DNA from: Litoditis marina
Taxonomy: Eukaryota > Nematoda > Chromadorea > Rhabditida > Rhabditidae
Length of the DNA: 64,000 bases
Direction: 5' to 3'
Assembly: GCA_964036275.1 (NCBI GenBank)
Contig: OZ038433.1
Coordinates: forward strand, 54,515,902-54,579,901
Shown: positions 1-12,714 of the stretch, piece by piece
Numbering within the stretch: position 1 is the first letter of the stretch
Layout: the number at the start of each line of letters is the position of its first letter
Translations under genes and position numbers: made by a program
The notes under the pieces: model-generated
What the model was told of the DNA's origin: nothing
Database searches by the model: none
What the model saw: the letters and a program-made list of their open reading frames with translations, nothing else

Positions 1-179
1 GTTTCAACCCAATTGAAGTATGTTTCGAACCAGAACAACAATAGTTCTGGAGGAAACATAATTATACCATAATTAATTAAGAATACATATTCACATTTGC
101 GCATTTCTGTGATCAAAATGCGAATTATTTAGTTTTCCTACGCGGCACGCTTTTCCCGTTCTCGTCCGGCAAGATGGGG

Positions 180-400
180 AAATGTCACGTGAAAACCAAA
201 TTTTGAGATTATAGTCGGCGCCAACCGAAAGGCGGGAGGGTACTGTATATCTCACTGTCCGCTGTGTACGCACACATGTCTGCGATTCCAAAGCTTGCTG
301 GTTATTTTCTGTTCTCTAATAGCGCCGTGGTTAGTGTCCTGCTACGAATCTTTTGCTCGTAGGTTCGATTCCGGCGAGAGACAAAAATTTATACATATGG
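180..400 (+). mobile_element. tRNA-derived SINE, family E
   Basis: A tRNA-like module (cgccgtggttagtgtcctgc, then tcgtaggttcgattccggcg, a good B box) follows a unique 5' part (aaaggcgggagggtactgta, cgctgtgtacgcacacatg). 3' end ggcacccac. Confidence 0.7.
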
Positions 401-1047
401 CACCCACTATATCTTCTGTTTTCTAAATCCTATCAGAAGCATCCAAGTCCAAAGTGAGGAGCAGATCCGCGAACTATGGTTATGGAAGTGGTAGCTGTTG
501 TTGGATTTGTCAACCGTATCAACGATTTTGTAAAGGGCGGGGTTTGGCGAGGGGCCAGCCAGTCTGCGTATCATTGATCTACACACTATCTCTACTGCTG
601 GCGAGTAATCAACTACCGCTCGCTCCGTATCGCTCAATCAATCAAACTCTCTGCTGTCTTTGTGGGGGAAATGGCGACCATATCTTCGAAATTTTAGTAT
701 TATGCACAAGATCGCCTTCGCCTGTGAACTAAACTATTAATGAAAAGACTAATAGTTATGATGTATGTACATATAATTTTTTTAGATCATTATAAGCAGC
801 ATACAACAGTAACAAAACCGAGAAACTTCAGACTACTACTACTATAAAGTGCGGTCGAAACATTTCACTACTCTAATCAGAGTACATTATTCAGTTCGTT
901 ATAATGAACCGCAGATAATTTTCGAATTACAATGCAATCGTTGTTGTTTCGAGTTTCTGATAATTTGTTTTGCTCGTTCATTTTTCTAACGCGTATTAGA
1001 ATTCTATATTACTCAGACAAATAAAATTTTATAGTTATACTGCACAT

Positions 1048-4000
1048 CTAATTTTGAATTCGTTGACTTTTTAATCTCGATTCAACGGTTTCCCTCCGTA
1101 GTATTGGTAACGGAGCTTTCTTTCCACAAGTAAGAATCCTCAGATAAGTCTTCCGAAACCTGAAACAAATCGAAACATTAGTTTATATCAAACAATTGTA
1201 GAACAAAACATAAAAATCCAATAGCTTGAGTTGAAAAGATACTAGTATTTTTCTTTTCGAGTACATTTTTCCAATGCGTTTTTGTTCAAAATATAAGGGT
1301 ACGAGGAAAGTTTTCGTAGAGATGTGGCTACTTTATTCAGATTTCTCCGGAAGTCCCCTGATTGATGAACCACTACATACCGAAATTAATAACCCTAGGC
1401 TGAACTTTTGATCCCTTCTCTGATTTTTCGCCCACTGTTCAATATACTAAAAGTAAATGGAAAAGTCACGTAAAGTTTGTATTTTAATGAGGCATCGTGC
1501 ACTTTGTCAGTGCACTTTTCTGAGTTCTGCTGTGTTTAACACGTTCCACTTGACTTATCGATTGACCAAGAGTATATTTGACCTACCGCGGATTTCCCAT
1601 TGCATAACAGAATGGATTTATGGTAGAGTTCACATAACAAAGAGCGTAGACGAAGGACCATAACCAGCCAGGTATAACATCCGGTCGAAACACTCCAACG
1701 ATTACCGCAACTGAGAGAAACGCTTTGTATATTAAATATAATACTACTTAAAATTAATGGTCCAGAAAAAACGATTGTAATGCCTTTGAAATCAACTTTC
1801 CATAATATGCCAACTTCTCCGATATTCCGATAGTCCAATGTTTCACAGCAGTTATACATTGAAGTTATGATTTCAGCGTATATTTGGGACGGCGGAAGTA
1901 GTTGCTTAGTAAATATATCAAAAATAATACTTCTCTCTGTTCTTATTGGCTTGTCCTAAATCACAGAAACATAAATTTATTGTGAGATACGTCAACTAAC
2001 CGTCATAGGGTAACCACGTAACCACAAATGCCATCAATATCATGAACAGTGTCCTGGCTGCTTTGTTGTCCGCTTTTTGTTTCAATTCATTCTGATCACT
2101 CAGTCTTTTCTCGATGGTTCTGATCTCCTGCTGCTCTGTAAATCGATATTCACAAACTACAGCTTAAAAGAAACACGGAAGTTCTAAATTTGGAGAAGCG
2201 TGATTCAATTGTCGAGTCGCGACAGTAATAAACTACGGAAACAGAGTCATCTTGAGGGTTATAGCTTTCGCTCATTTGATGAAGAGACATACTGTGAAGC
2301 TTATTTCTGCTGTGTAGGGATCTGAACTACAATAAAGGTGAACTGATTCACGGCGTCGTGGTTACATTTCAAGAATGGTGGTCAGTATTTTTTTATTAAT
2401 TCGGTTTTTATTGGTCTGTTTTCATATACTGGTTTGTTTTTATTTTCACGTTGTATGTATGTTATTGAGGAGTAAAGTGTGTTTAACAAGCTGCGAAATG
2501 AGCAAACTACTTACCGGAATGGTTATATGACGTTCTTTGGCTGGCCGTATGTGAAATAGTCGGCTGAAATAGTTGTTGTTCGGTGAATAACAGTCAAATG
2601 TTGCGGTAACCATATAAGTCTATGCGTTTTGGGTTTCATCATTAGTGAGCTATAATATGAAATGCAAAAGTAAAATGTGAATTAAGAGTACCGCCTAAAC
2701 ATTAAACACAGTAACGTGAACTGTGGTGTTAATAGTAGGTTACTTCTCAAATTTCAAAACTCATTTTGCGCGGTATTTCGTAATTTAATTTGTACTTTGT
2801 GATCTTTTTATACACACCATTTCCGTTAATGATATAAGTAACGTTTGCGAAGACTGAGTCATTTAGGTTTCCAAGTTGAATATGCTTGAGTTGTGTCGTG
2901 CATCCGAGCAAATCTTCAGCTCCGCTCTCAATATTTCTTAAAAGTGCTCAGAACTTCTAAGGGAAGTGTAAAACTAGATATAGTCGCCATAATTCCTACG
3001 GAGACTCCTACAGTATCCTTTAGCATTTCCCAGTGGCTGTTTCTTGATGCAAACTGATGTTGATTGAAAATAAGTTCGCACAATTTTAGTTATATGTAAT
3101 CATGATTGAATGCTAAACTTGCTAATCTCTCCAATAACATTCACGTTGTTGAAGCGGACTCAGAGTTCCATCATCTTACTGTAGGAGTCTCACTAGGAAT
3201 GAAAGAGACTATATATATTTTACAGGTGAGATTAACAATTTAGCACTCCAAGCCGACCAACCTTAGGCACCGAAACTACCACTTTTCGTCTTTTCTGGGC
3301 CACTTTGTATATTCTATAGTACAGCACAACCATGATGACGACTGGGATGTAAAAGGCACACATCGCAGTTGTGATTGTGAGAAAAGGACTGGTGGCAAGA
3401 AACTCGACATAACAAGAACCATCTTCGTGAGGCACTTCTGAAAATACTCGCACATTTGTTCCCAAAATGAGATTTTTCATCATTTACACTTATTACTGCT
3501 TATGCTAGAGCACTTTGGTTAGAACACATTATCTCATCCTGGGCCTCTCAGTTTTGCGTACTATTTTGTAAGACTCATTCGGCGGGATGTAAGAGCAGAG
3601 AACTAGCGCTTGTTTAAGGAAACGCAGGGTTGGATCAAGAGGTGGGGATGTATGTCAATACTGCCTACTGCCCCTTGTGACTATTCTGATAGAAAACAAT
3701 ATAATAGAATAATTTGTTGAAATCGTAAATGAGTTCGAAAGTGAAAATATAAAATAGATGCAGAATGAATCGTGAGTCCGGTGCGAAATGGTGGTTGCGA
3801 AAGAATGCAAAACTCTTGAATCCCTCCCACATTGATATTGTAACGTTGGTATTACCGGCCGAAATAACTGGAATACATATGGATATTCCAGTTATTTTGA
3901 ATCGATTGAATGATAAATTGATAGAGAAATCTGACGAAAAAAATGAGAAAATTGTAGTTCGTACCAGACATCAACGGGTAGCCAATGATCCAAGGAGGCC

Positions 4001-6646
4001 ATAGTAGAGCAGATATGACGTAGGTGAGAACTATCATCACGAGAGCTCGGCCCTTCGTTCGACTGAAAATCATCATTGCTATTTTTGGGGAAGTTGTTAC
4101 TTGTAACTTGTAACTAGTTGTAATATATAGGCTTTTCCTCCTTGCACACTATCGTCTTCTGACATCCAACAAATTTTCACACCAACAGCACTCTCACGCA
4201 ACATTCAGTAATACGGAGAGACAATAATGTTTTACGACATTGTTCTGCAAATATCCTTTATGAAACGCTATGTTTGCAATTTGTGAACCAAACTCTATTC
4301 GACAAGTTATTTGGTACAATCACCGTTGTCCAGCGCTGCTCAATCGTATGTAGTATTATGTGCGCGTAACACGGTAACCATACCATACCCTTTTTCTTCT
4401 CAACTTTTTCCTCCATTTACCCATTTGGAGTGCCACAAACTATGTGGATGTCACGTGTTAAATGGCGAATAAATATATTCTATTATATTCTATACTATTC
4501 TATTCGAATAAATTGCAAACAAATCGTACACTGCTATTCACTATCGTTATATAGTGAGTGTGAAACACTGGCCCCAACTTTCATTCTTTGGCAAATCAAC
4601 AGTTTCAAAATTTCCCACTCTTTATCTTCAATAACTCACTTTCATTGCCACTGAATTCAGAGCAATGAAGTTTTAGTTCTCGCATTTTTTTACAATTCCT
4701 ATTTTTGGTGAGCCGTGCGTGCAACGCTTATCAGGCAAAAAATAAAACGTGCGACTAGTTTCACATGTTTTCGTACTCGTACCATTTCGATTAGTTTCAC
4801 TTTAGTTTACCTTGATCTATAGGTCAGAGGTCGTGTGACAGAGAAGTATCGATCGACTGAGATGAGTAGAAGGTTCATGACCGAGGCGTTGCTCATCAGA
4901 TAGTCCATACATAGCCACACCTGACAGGTCACATACCCAATGTCCCAGCTACCCACTGCCACAAAGTAGGTCATGAATGGAATCGATATCAGTCCTGCAA
5001 GAGATACGCAACCGTCTTCATTTCCTCGACAAGAAAAGCAAATGGCGGAATCGATTGTACTTAGCGAGATGAGCGATCGTTGATTATGAGATGAGACAGT
5101 GTGTTGGTCAGAGATACGCAACCTAGTTGGTTTCTTGCTACCCTCTTTTTATCAGAATGATTAGCGCCAAAGCTCGGCCGTTGGCCAGCTAAAAGGCGAG
5201 AGAGCAAGCAGCTAAATGAGATCGCATACAGGCTAAAACAGTGTGCGTCTATCTAATCTGCACACTCTCTTGTCGAGGCCGCTGCAAAAGTGACTGGCCA
5301 ATTGGCTACGAACTTTCAGAGCCCCTCAACAACATTGCTCTTACGATTTTATTCATTCTGTAGTCATGTAGTTTTGGCCTTCTAGGTACTAGCCCGAAAT
5401 GGTACTCTCACTTATAAAGAAAGTAAGAAACATTGAAATGATACTCAAGTTTACATTTCTGAAATGCATGATCAGAGACAGCAACAACGAGTGTTTCATG
5501 AAATTGCTTCTATAATGTACTTCGTTCGCAGAATCTATAATTTTTATAAACGTACCAATAAACAGATCAGCTACAGCAAGACTCAACAGCAGATAGTTGT
5601 TGATTGTCTGCAGCTCGCGGTCTATCTTGTAGCTGACCAGCACCTAAACACAGGGTGTACCTTTTTCCATGAAAAGAACCAAATCATGTTTAAAGAAGGA
5701 GGACTATAGTTCCCACCATTCCTACTGAAACTCCAACAGTAACCTTACAAACTTTCCGAAGGCTTTTGTGAAGCTGAAAATGTAGTTCATGGGAAATGAC
5801 CTCGTTTATTTACTCTACCTGCGAAGGAGAACGAGGTACGAAAATCCTGAACATATCCGATCAAAAGTAAGTGAGCAAAACGGCTTGGAAGTTTCGAAAT
5901 CCTACTGTAGGAGTCTCAGTAGGAATGGAAAAGACTATATGTGAATCAATCCCGTGTCAACGATCCATTGAACTGCAATTAAAAAACGTATTGCAGTTTA
6001 AAGGACTGGAGCGTTGGGATCGGACCACGATCGGACCTGCTTTATTACTCTGACCGATTGCATTTCTACAAGAATGCAGCCCAATGAAAAGGTTACCGAC
6101 CCAAATGCTTACTCCAATCAGATTGGATTGAGTATACGGTAAGGCGGTAACCGATTCATAAAAACCAATTCAAATCGTTTCGCTTTCCAGCCAGTTTTTG
6201 ATTTTACGTTCAAACTCCTAGCATTTTCTTCTATCTAAAAGCCACCAGAGTTGTTTTTGAAATCTTCCCACAACGTAGTATACAGACAATCTCAAGGGAA
6301 GATTAGTCGAAATGATAAATTTTAGTCGATTGTGTTTGCTGCTTCATTGCTATATTTTGAGATGTTATTTACCATCTCTCAGAAAATTGCACATCCTCTA
6401 GATTACCGTAACAATACACAACTATAAGAACCAACATATCTCCTAGAGACAAACAGTTCAGATGGCTTCAGATATATTGATTAATTTGAGAAAAATATAA
6501 TGACGTCAACTTACCAGCAGGTTACCCAGAATGGTCACGAAACATAAAACAGTTCCGATCAGGGCAACAACGTAGAACTGCAGGGTGCCGTAGGGGTTCA
6601 TTGTTAGAAGGTCGTTGAGTAGTTGGGTTTCGTTGGAGATAGTCAT
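1048..6646 (-). CDS. Muscarinic-type acetylcholine receptor (GPCR), complete, nine exons
   Basis: Seven-helix amine receptor of the muscarinic class, predicted in the plasma membrane and coupling acetylcholine to G proteins. Exons (minus): 6646-6515, 5643-5556, 4994-4811, 4062-3965, 3437-3280, 2563-2515, 2135-2001, 1710-1587, 1159-1048. All phases agree and give 359 aa. Seen: GNLLVLVSYK in TM1, [11 protein letters not shown] in TM2, [28 protein letters not shown] in two stretches (Asp3.32-Tyr, then DRY), [18 protein letters not shown] in TM5, KAARTLFMI and WLPYD in TM6, [13 protein letters not shown] in TM7. The start ATG follows a good 3' splice site and precedes an N-glycosylation site (NET), so the N-terminus is short, about 20 residues. 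The third cytoplasmic loop is about 50 residues, short for the family. The usual Asn6.52 is Asp. The exon-5 donor could instead be at 3262. Confidence 0.9.
1443..1576 (-). mobile_element. Family A MITE (about 134 bp), in last mAChR intron
   Basis: Short non-coding element with ends TATACTGTTAGTCAAT and ATTTACTTCTAGTATA, inner CACGTGAAAC / CACGTAAAGT arms and a conserved core (acacagcagaactcagaaac). This copy ends 10 bp from the TM7 exon donor. Confidence 0.8.
2979..3214. mobile_element. Family F TIR element, mAChR intron
   Basis: Ends tagtc..attcctac(g/t)gagac and gtctcactaggaat..gacta, about 235 bp apart, with the inner ctcctacagta / tactgtaggag pair. No frame inside. Confidence 0.75.
4313..4510 (+). 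mobile_element. LINE-type 3' end, family M, mAChR intron
   Basis: Shares ggagtgccaca, cacgtg and a gaataaat(tctat)n tail with three other sites; the tail is typical of retroposed 3' ends. Confidence 0.6.
5704..5939. mobile_element. Family F TIR element, mAChR intron
   Basis: Ends ctatagttcccaccattcct and aggaatggaaaagactata. The right part shares a block (gcttggaagtttcgaaatcc) with the copies at 23,650 and 45,801. Confidence 0.8.
5944..6053. mobile_element. Family B foldback element, diverged
   Basis: Hairpin element with arms caatcccgtgtcaacg... and ...cgttgggatcggaccac around a core of two inverted cagttta blocks. This copy has lost the outer end on the left. Confidence 0.65.
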
Positions 6647-7220
6647 GGCGACTGTAACATTGAAGTGACATTTCAGACAAGTCACATTTAAGGTTAATGT
6701 CTTAGAGAGGTAATAACCTGCGCAAAATGGAATTGGTTCAATATAACATTTGTGATGTAAAGAGATTGATGACAAATGTAGTGATCAAAATCCAGGTTTT
6801 GATACAGATGTATGGCAAGAGGACCACAAATGTAACAATGCAATAGGAGACATTTGGTTCTTGTTTCCTGTCTTTTTCTATTGTATTTGAAACTAATGCT
6901 TGAGAAATACAGTCTCGATTGCTTAAAACCAATCCGCTATACTCTCTTAGCAGACGGGTGTGTACAACGAGAGGCACAGGTTATAATTTGGGCACCGGAA
7001 GGTTTTTACACACGTGATTAAAAAAAAGTTGCAAAAAAAAGTGCGGTAGCAATTTCATCAAGCTCAGGATAAGTTCAGGTGAATTTCTCTATAATAGTAA
7101 ATCCTAAATGTTTCATAAACACATTTTTCAAAAGTTGTACTGTATCCATCAATGAAATCGTACTAGAGGTGTTCGGCCGTGAGTTTATCGCATATGTTGA
7201 GTTTGAACCGCAAAGTTTGA

Positions 7221-7352
7221 TATACTGCTAGTCAACTGCCCAGTCACGTGAAACATGTTAAACACAGCACAACTCAGAAACATGCAATGACAAAGTGCAC
7301 AATTCCTCATTAGAATGCCAACTTCACGTGAGGGTTCAATTTCCTTCTAGTT
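7221..7352 (+). mobile_element. Family A MITE
   Basis: Same element as at 1443: tatactgctagtcaac start, acgtgaaacatgttaaacac core, diverged right end. Confidence 0.75.
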
Positions 7353-7569
7353 TAAGTAGAGTTTGGATTGACTGAACGATAAGTTGCCCGAAAAAGTGTA
7401 ACAGTGAATGAAATCGATGAATGAATGTTCTAAGTTTTTCGGAGAATTCAGGTTTCAGAACTACTTTTAATATCTAATCGCTGTCAGCCATCTTAGACTG
7501 GTTTCGTGCCATTCAGAGATGATTTCCGTGTTCCAACGGGCAACGGTCATCAGCTAATTATGATTTTGT

Positions 7570-7785
7570 ATAGTGAGTGCCAAATTTATTAATTTCTGTC
7601 TCTCGCCAGAATCGAACCTGTGAGCAAAATATTCGTAGCAGGGCGCTAACCATTGTGCTATTATAGCACATAACTACCAAGCTTTGAAATCGAAGACATG
7701 TGTGCGTACACGGTACACAGCGGAAAGTGAGATATACAGTACCCTCCCGCTTTTCCGTCGGCGACGAATATACAACAAAACTTGA
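7570..7785 (-). mobile_element. tRNA-derived SINE, family E
   Basis: Inverted copy with the same 5' part and tRNA-like module (B box ggttcgattctgg on the minus strand). Confidence 0.7.
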
Positions 7786-9004
7786 AAAAAAAACAGATCA
7801 GCAGATCGGATATGAAAAATTTGTGAAAAATGGGAACAGAATCATATACTTGTTTGCGATTGAATACTTGCAACACATTCTCAGATGTGTCACTCTAATA
7901 AAAGAGCGAGATGACCTTAAGGTTTAAACAAACAAAAGTCGTGTTTTCTAGAAGATGAAGTCTTTCATGTTTCATGTAGCTCTAGAGAATGAAATGTTGT
8001 AACTACCCGCGCTATTCCTAACTGAACTCTGGCAGCGTACAAATGACATTTTTAGACGATTTTCATTTTTCTCAAAAAGAAAGGAAAGTTTCTGCAAGCG
8101 GTTTTTCAACCTTTATCAATGAGTAATCAGAACAAAGATTATGGAACAAAACTTGCTTGGCACGACGTCAAAGCTCACTTGATAAAGACTAGAACTCAGC
8201 CCGAACTCAGCACAGTCGTTGGTTTGCAAATTGAATGGGGTGAAGTACGCGAATACTCGTAATTACCAATCGCATAAGTGATTCAAGTCGCAAAAACACA
8301 TTAGTTTTATTAGCAATGGTTTTGCAGTTGTGTAAATTACATTTTTCGATACAAGGTAATGCGAGTATTTACGACAGTAACTTTATGAGTCAATTTCTGA
8401 TTTACCGTTTGGCTGAGCATAATTTGTGCGCACCTCATTATATCCAAATCCAATTCTGACAGTAAATCTATCTCTGAGGGATCAAAACGCAAAGTTATCT
8501 CTGTATTCAATAGCACCGTGAAACATTCAACTGTTTCATTCAACGGCTGCTCAATTTTCGAACAAAAAAAAGTGATTTATGTGTGACATTGCAATTCCAT
8601 GATATTGAAATGATTAAGAAAAAGAAAATGTTTCAATTAGACTACTCAACGTGCTCTTTGTACCACAACAACACTTAAGTATTTCATGTAGAAGAGAAAA
8701 AGGCAAATTACCCTGACTACGCTCATTTAAATGATAAATAAATAATGAATAAATAATCATATAAATAATAAGTTACGCGAAGTCTGTGAAGCAGAAACTG
8801 TCATTCACTGTCTTTCTGATGCGTTTCTAGTATTGTGGTTTCTACGGTTCAAACTATAAATGAATTTGCACACACTCTATGAGTAGTTCCAATCTACGTT
8901 TTCCATTTTTAAGTCAGAGAAAACCCTGTGAAGTGATGTAAAACATTGTTATATTTATTTAAAACAAAAATATTTGTTGTCATTAAGACTTTTTGGATGT
9001 TATT

Positions 9005-9134
9005 ATGGAAATATGTGCTCAGTGAAAGGTGCCACTCAAAATCGTTTCGACCCTGATTCAAGACGATTTTGGTGTTGTTCTCAGAAGGTGTAGAAGATTT
9101 TGAGTGGCACCTTTCACTGAGCACATATTTCCAT
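9005..9134. repeat. Inverted repeat just upstream of the LINE fragment
   Basis: Two 39-bp arms (atggaaatatgtgctcagtg... and ...cactgagcacatatttccat) around a 52-bp loop, with very few or no mismatches. Confidence 0.85.
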
Positions 9135-9233
9135 GATGTAAAACACTTTCCATTTTCTAGAGGTAAATGAATCAACCATTTAACATACCGATCTACACGA
9201 AAAACACCAAGGAAAAACGATTTACTATATTCA

Positions 9234-10076
9234 ATGCCCCAAGATGTTCACTGCTCATGTTTTGCCGATGATCTAAAAATCTACAGCTCCTGCATCAGTT
9301 CTTTGCAAAACGCGGTAGATATTGTTGAAGCATGGTCAGAAAAATGGCGACTACCACTTGCACCTAATAAGATAAACGTTTTATATCTCGGAAATAACAA
9401 CCTCAAGGCACATTATACCATTGGTGGTGTTGCAATTGCTGGAAAACCAGTCATTCGTGATCTAGGAGTCATGGTAGACGATAAACTAACATTTGAATCC
9501 CACGTGAACGGTCAAGTTAGCAAAGCATCAGCCATCTCTAATAAGATTCTCAGAAATTTCTCATTCAAGACGCCAGAGCAGTATATATCATTGTTCAATA
9601 TATATGTTGCACCAATTCTCCTGTATTGTTCTGAGATTTTTAACCCACCTATCAATAGTCATCTGTCAGTTGTGTTAGAGTCACCATTCAAACGTTTCAC
9701 AGCTAGAGCATTTCAAAAATGTGGTATTTCCTATTCCTGCTACAGCGATCGATTGCTACAAGTTGAACAAAAGCCCTTTTTTTATCGGAGATTAAAATAT
9801 GATTTACTGCAGACGTTTAAGCTTCAATCGGGTCTATCCCATTTATCAGAAAATCCACTCTCTTTCAGTAGTTTACCAAGGGATAGACTCCGATTGATCA
9901 TCCGGGATAGGAAAATTCTCAGTGATACTAATGGATATTTTTCTAGAGTAGTTCGTAAATGGAACACCATAAGTAAAGACATTGCTGCTTTTCAAAATGT
10001 AGATCAATTTAGGGCGTATTTAGATTGTATTGATGTTTCGGTTTTATATCCTAATATACCTTTTTCGTTACAGTAA
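9234..10076 (+). pseudogene. C-terminal part of a non-LTR retrotransposon reverse transcriptase (truncated LINE)
   Basis: The frame carries the RT catalytic box FADDLKIY near its start, then the thumb-like segment ending in a typical LINE tail (RVVRKWNTI, then FRAYLDCI). It stays open upstream for a few codons (NDLLYSMP before the listed Met), as expected of an RT finger region, and then homology stops. The endonuclease and most of the polymerase are missing, so this is a 5'-truncated, immobile copy of the jockey/CR1-like type. The 280-residue frame has no stop, which suggests fairly recent insertion. Exact clade not determined. Confidence 0.85.
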
Positions 10077-10228
10077 AGTACGCGAGAATCACCTGAACTC
10101 CGCACCCGCTCCCCATATCAGAAGACGGGAGGTTTATAACCCCGTCCCTTTGGGGTTCTAAGGTTATTCCCGTGGATACTTATGAGATAACATGTGTGAT
10201 TTTTGTGGAATAAACCTATTATTATTAA
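10077..10228 (+). mobile_element. 3' UTR of the truncated LINE
   Basis: Directly follows the RT stop. It holds a small GC-rich hairpin (CCCC-GTCCCTTT-GGGG) near 10140-10156, a polyadenylation-like AATAAA near 10211 and a short ATT repeat tail (attattatt), the usual end of CR1/jockey-like elements that lack a poly(A) tail. Confidence 0.65.
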
Positions 10229-10518
10229 AAACAACAATGTGAAAAATTGATGAAACACTAAAGACTGAACAGAGTTAAATACATACTAGAGCATCAATAC
10301 AAAATATATCGACCCTTCCGCCATCTGTTTTTGAACTATCGAACTATCAACTAAGGACCAAGGTTTCGAATAGGAACGGTTCAACTCAAACGAAAACAAA
10401 ACCACAGTTTGTTAATGTTGATAACATCAACTTTGTCATTGAACACGTTGTCAATTAACGAAACGTGAGAAGCCAGCCTACAAGAAGAGATAAACGAGGC
10501 AGGTTCTTTATCTAACCT

Positions 10519-10669
10519 GATATTTCGTTAAACCTCTCAGTTAATCATTAACCGTTAACTGGGCTAACTATTTGGTTGAAATCCATTGAAAAAAGAGTTA
10601 CAAAGGAATTAACAAAAGGGTTAACCCAGTTAACGGTTAATGGTTAACTGAGAGGGTTAACGAAATACC
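10519..10669. repeat. Inverted repeat of GTTAAC-rich arms
   Basis: Arms of about 48 bp (gatatttcgttaaacctctc... and ...gagagggttaacgaaatacc) with several mismatches; both are rich in ttaac. Probably an old foldback element. Confidence 0.8.
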
Positions 10670-10741
10670 TAATGGACTTGGCCGATAAACGAGTCATATT
10701 TAGGCCTGGCACTCCATGAACTCCATGTTCACTTCTTAGTT

Positions 10742-10861
10742 TGACGAAGGACGATTATGTGGACCAATCCCGTGCCAACGGTCCTTTAAACTGCAATTGA
10801 AAAATGTATTTCAGTTTAGAGGACTAAAGCGTTGCGATTGGACCACATAATCATCCTTCTT
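10742..10861. mobile_element. Family B foldback element
   Basis: Ends gaaggacgattatgtgga and tccacataatc(g/a)tccttc; the arms pair over about 50 bp. No coding capacity. Confidence 0.8.
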
Positions 10862-11613
10862 TTCCAGTATAGATTTTTTTGGAAAACTGGGAAATTTCAA
10901 GAGGGTGTGACCAACCGATCACAAGGCGAAAACAAAGAATTTGAACGAGTTATGGTTTTGTTTGTTTTTGGTTTGAGAAATAGTAATCTCCCGCCCCCCG
11001 CACCATCGTATTAGCCTTGTTCTCAGGGGAAAAACCAATAAACTTAAACTGTCAAATGCTGCACATTGTTGTGATATAGTTTTATTGTAGTTCAATAATA
11101 TTTAACAATAATATTACAATAGTTTATGAACATATTATGTACATAAACTAAATGAATCAGGGCTGTGTCATATATCCTTGTCTACTAAAGGTAATAATAT
11201 TATGGAAAGCTGATAGTTCATATGAGGAGGCAGTGAAACATCTGGGTGCACAGGGTTCGTAAAGAAAATGTTTCATGAAAAGTCTCCTCTTTTAATGAAA
11301 TTTTAGCTTATTTGTGCGATTCCGATTGCACTCGTCGTTTCCATTGTGTCACACATGAACCACAATATAGGCCAGCGTATCGAATAATTTTTCAGTCAGA
11401 TAAATTGAACAAAACATATTTCATTCATATTTCACAATAGTTCTTCTCATAGAACCAAAAACCCGTCGATGAAGATTCTTAACAGACCCTTGGTTACTCG
11501 GGATTGCCCTGAAAACACTGAGGTTGACATTGATAAGCAACAAATTGGTCGAACTGTGGTCATGCGCAGTGGTAAAGTCAGATATCTGTAGCGAATCACG
11601 TGTTATTCAGTAC
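10862..11613. other. No gene seen
   Basis: AT-rich sequence between a family B and a family C element. Only short chance frames; no splice-supported exon found. Confidence 0.5.
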
Positions 11614-11790
11614 TGAGTACGTATGCTAAAAGATCCCGGCACCTTCATCCCATCGTCGGTCTCCACAAACATACGCTATTTCTCTGCTCTCACATCTGGC
11701 CGGAATGTGAGAGACAAGAAATAGTGAGGAAGAGCGAGAGACGCAGGATGGGATAAAGGTGCCGGGAGCATCTAGCATACGTACTCTGAT
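11614..11790. mobile_element. Family C foldback element (about 175 bp)
   Basis: Arms begin agtacgtatgctaaaagatc and end gatc/catctagcatacgtact, with inner cttcatcccatc / gatgggat(a/g)aa and gctatttctctg pairs. Non-coding. Confidence 0.8.
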
Positions 11791-12555
11791 GTGTCTTGTT
11801 AGTTGTGACAAAATACGCTGGGGAAAAGGTAATCAAATCATAAACTTCATGAAGCTCAAGCTTGCGGTGGAATCGAACATGCTCTCGCAATCTATCGACC
11901 GAGCAGCAAAAATTTAGTTGTTTCTTTAATGCACAACGAGGTGAATGTGATCAGGATACTTTGCTATGGCGCCTAACTAACTGTACTCACCATACACAAG
12001 CACCCGGTGTGTCTTGCTCTTCTCATTATATTCGGTTGTCTCATGAGCTCTTCGACATCCTCCGGTCGGCTAGGCAAAGCGGCTCGACAATCTCGCATTG
12101 CACACTGAAACATTCGAGTACCATTGAAAACATGAGTGCACAAATAACGTGATATTACGTTAAAATGTGTATTGATTGATGAAAAGAGCCAATAGTTATT
12201 TTTAACTAATTGGCGTCAGCGTCTTAACCGATAGATTGACCGAACAGCCGCACTGAACCAATAAGAAATCGGAATCTTTTTTCTGATACTAGTATATTTA
12301 TGAAGAAGTATGATTTAATGAATACTTCGGGGTATGTGACGAGAATGTGCCAAATTTGAGTGAACAGTCATACAAGATTCTTTACGTACTAACCTAACTG
12401 TGAGGTTGTCTACAGGAATACACCGAGATCCATACCCCAAACCTGCGTCTCTCCAAACGTGCGATCTTTCTAGGCTGTCCTATCCAAGTTTCGCAAATAC
12501 ATGCTTCGCGAAATATCACGCAAAGAAGAAAGCGCAGGATGGGATCAAAATTTAT

Positions 12556-12690
12556 TATACTGGGAGAAAATTAAATAGTCACGTAAAGTTAGCATTTTAA
12601 TGAGGAAACGTGCACATTGTCATCACACGTTCCTCAGTTCTGCTGTGTTTAACATATTTCAAGTGACTGTGCCATTGGTTAACAGTATAC
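12556..12690 (-). mobile_element. Family A MITE next to last seen exon of the acidic-protein gene
   Basis: Inverted copy with both ends. It lies about 25 bp past the donor at 12714, so in the downstream intron. Confidence 0.75.
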
Positions 12691-12714
12691 ATGCGTGCGA
12701 TGTGTTCTACTCAC

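Noticed and set aside
1587..1710. A frameshift between TM6 and TM7 of the muscarinic-like receptor
   Set aside because: It came from a misreading; with all bases counted the exon is open and in phase from AVIVGVF to the NPR before the donor.
12400..12520. A minus-strand frame (VDNLTVRLVRKESCM) as the next exon of the acidic-protein gene
   Set aside because: Partly overlaps a degraded family C element, and no convincing acceptor fits the required phase.
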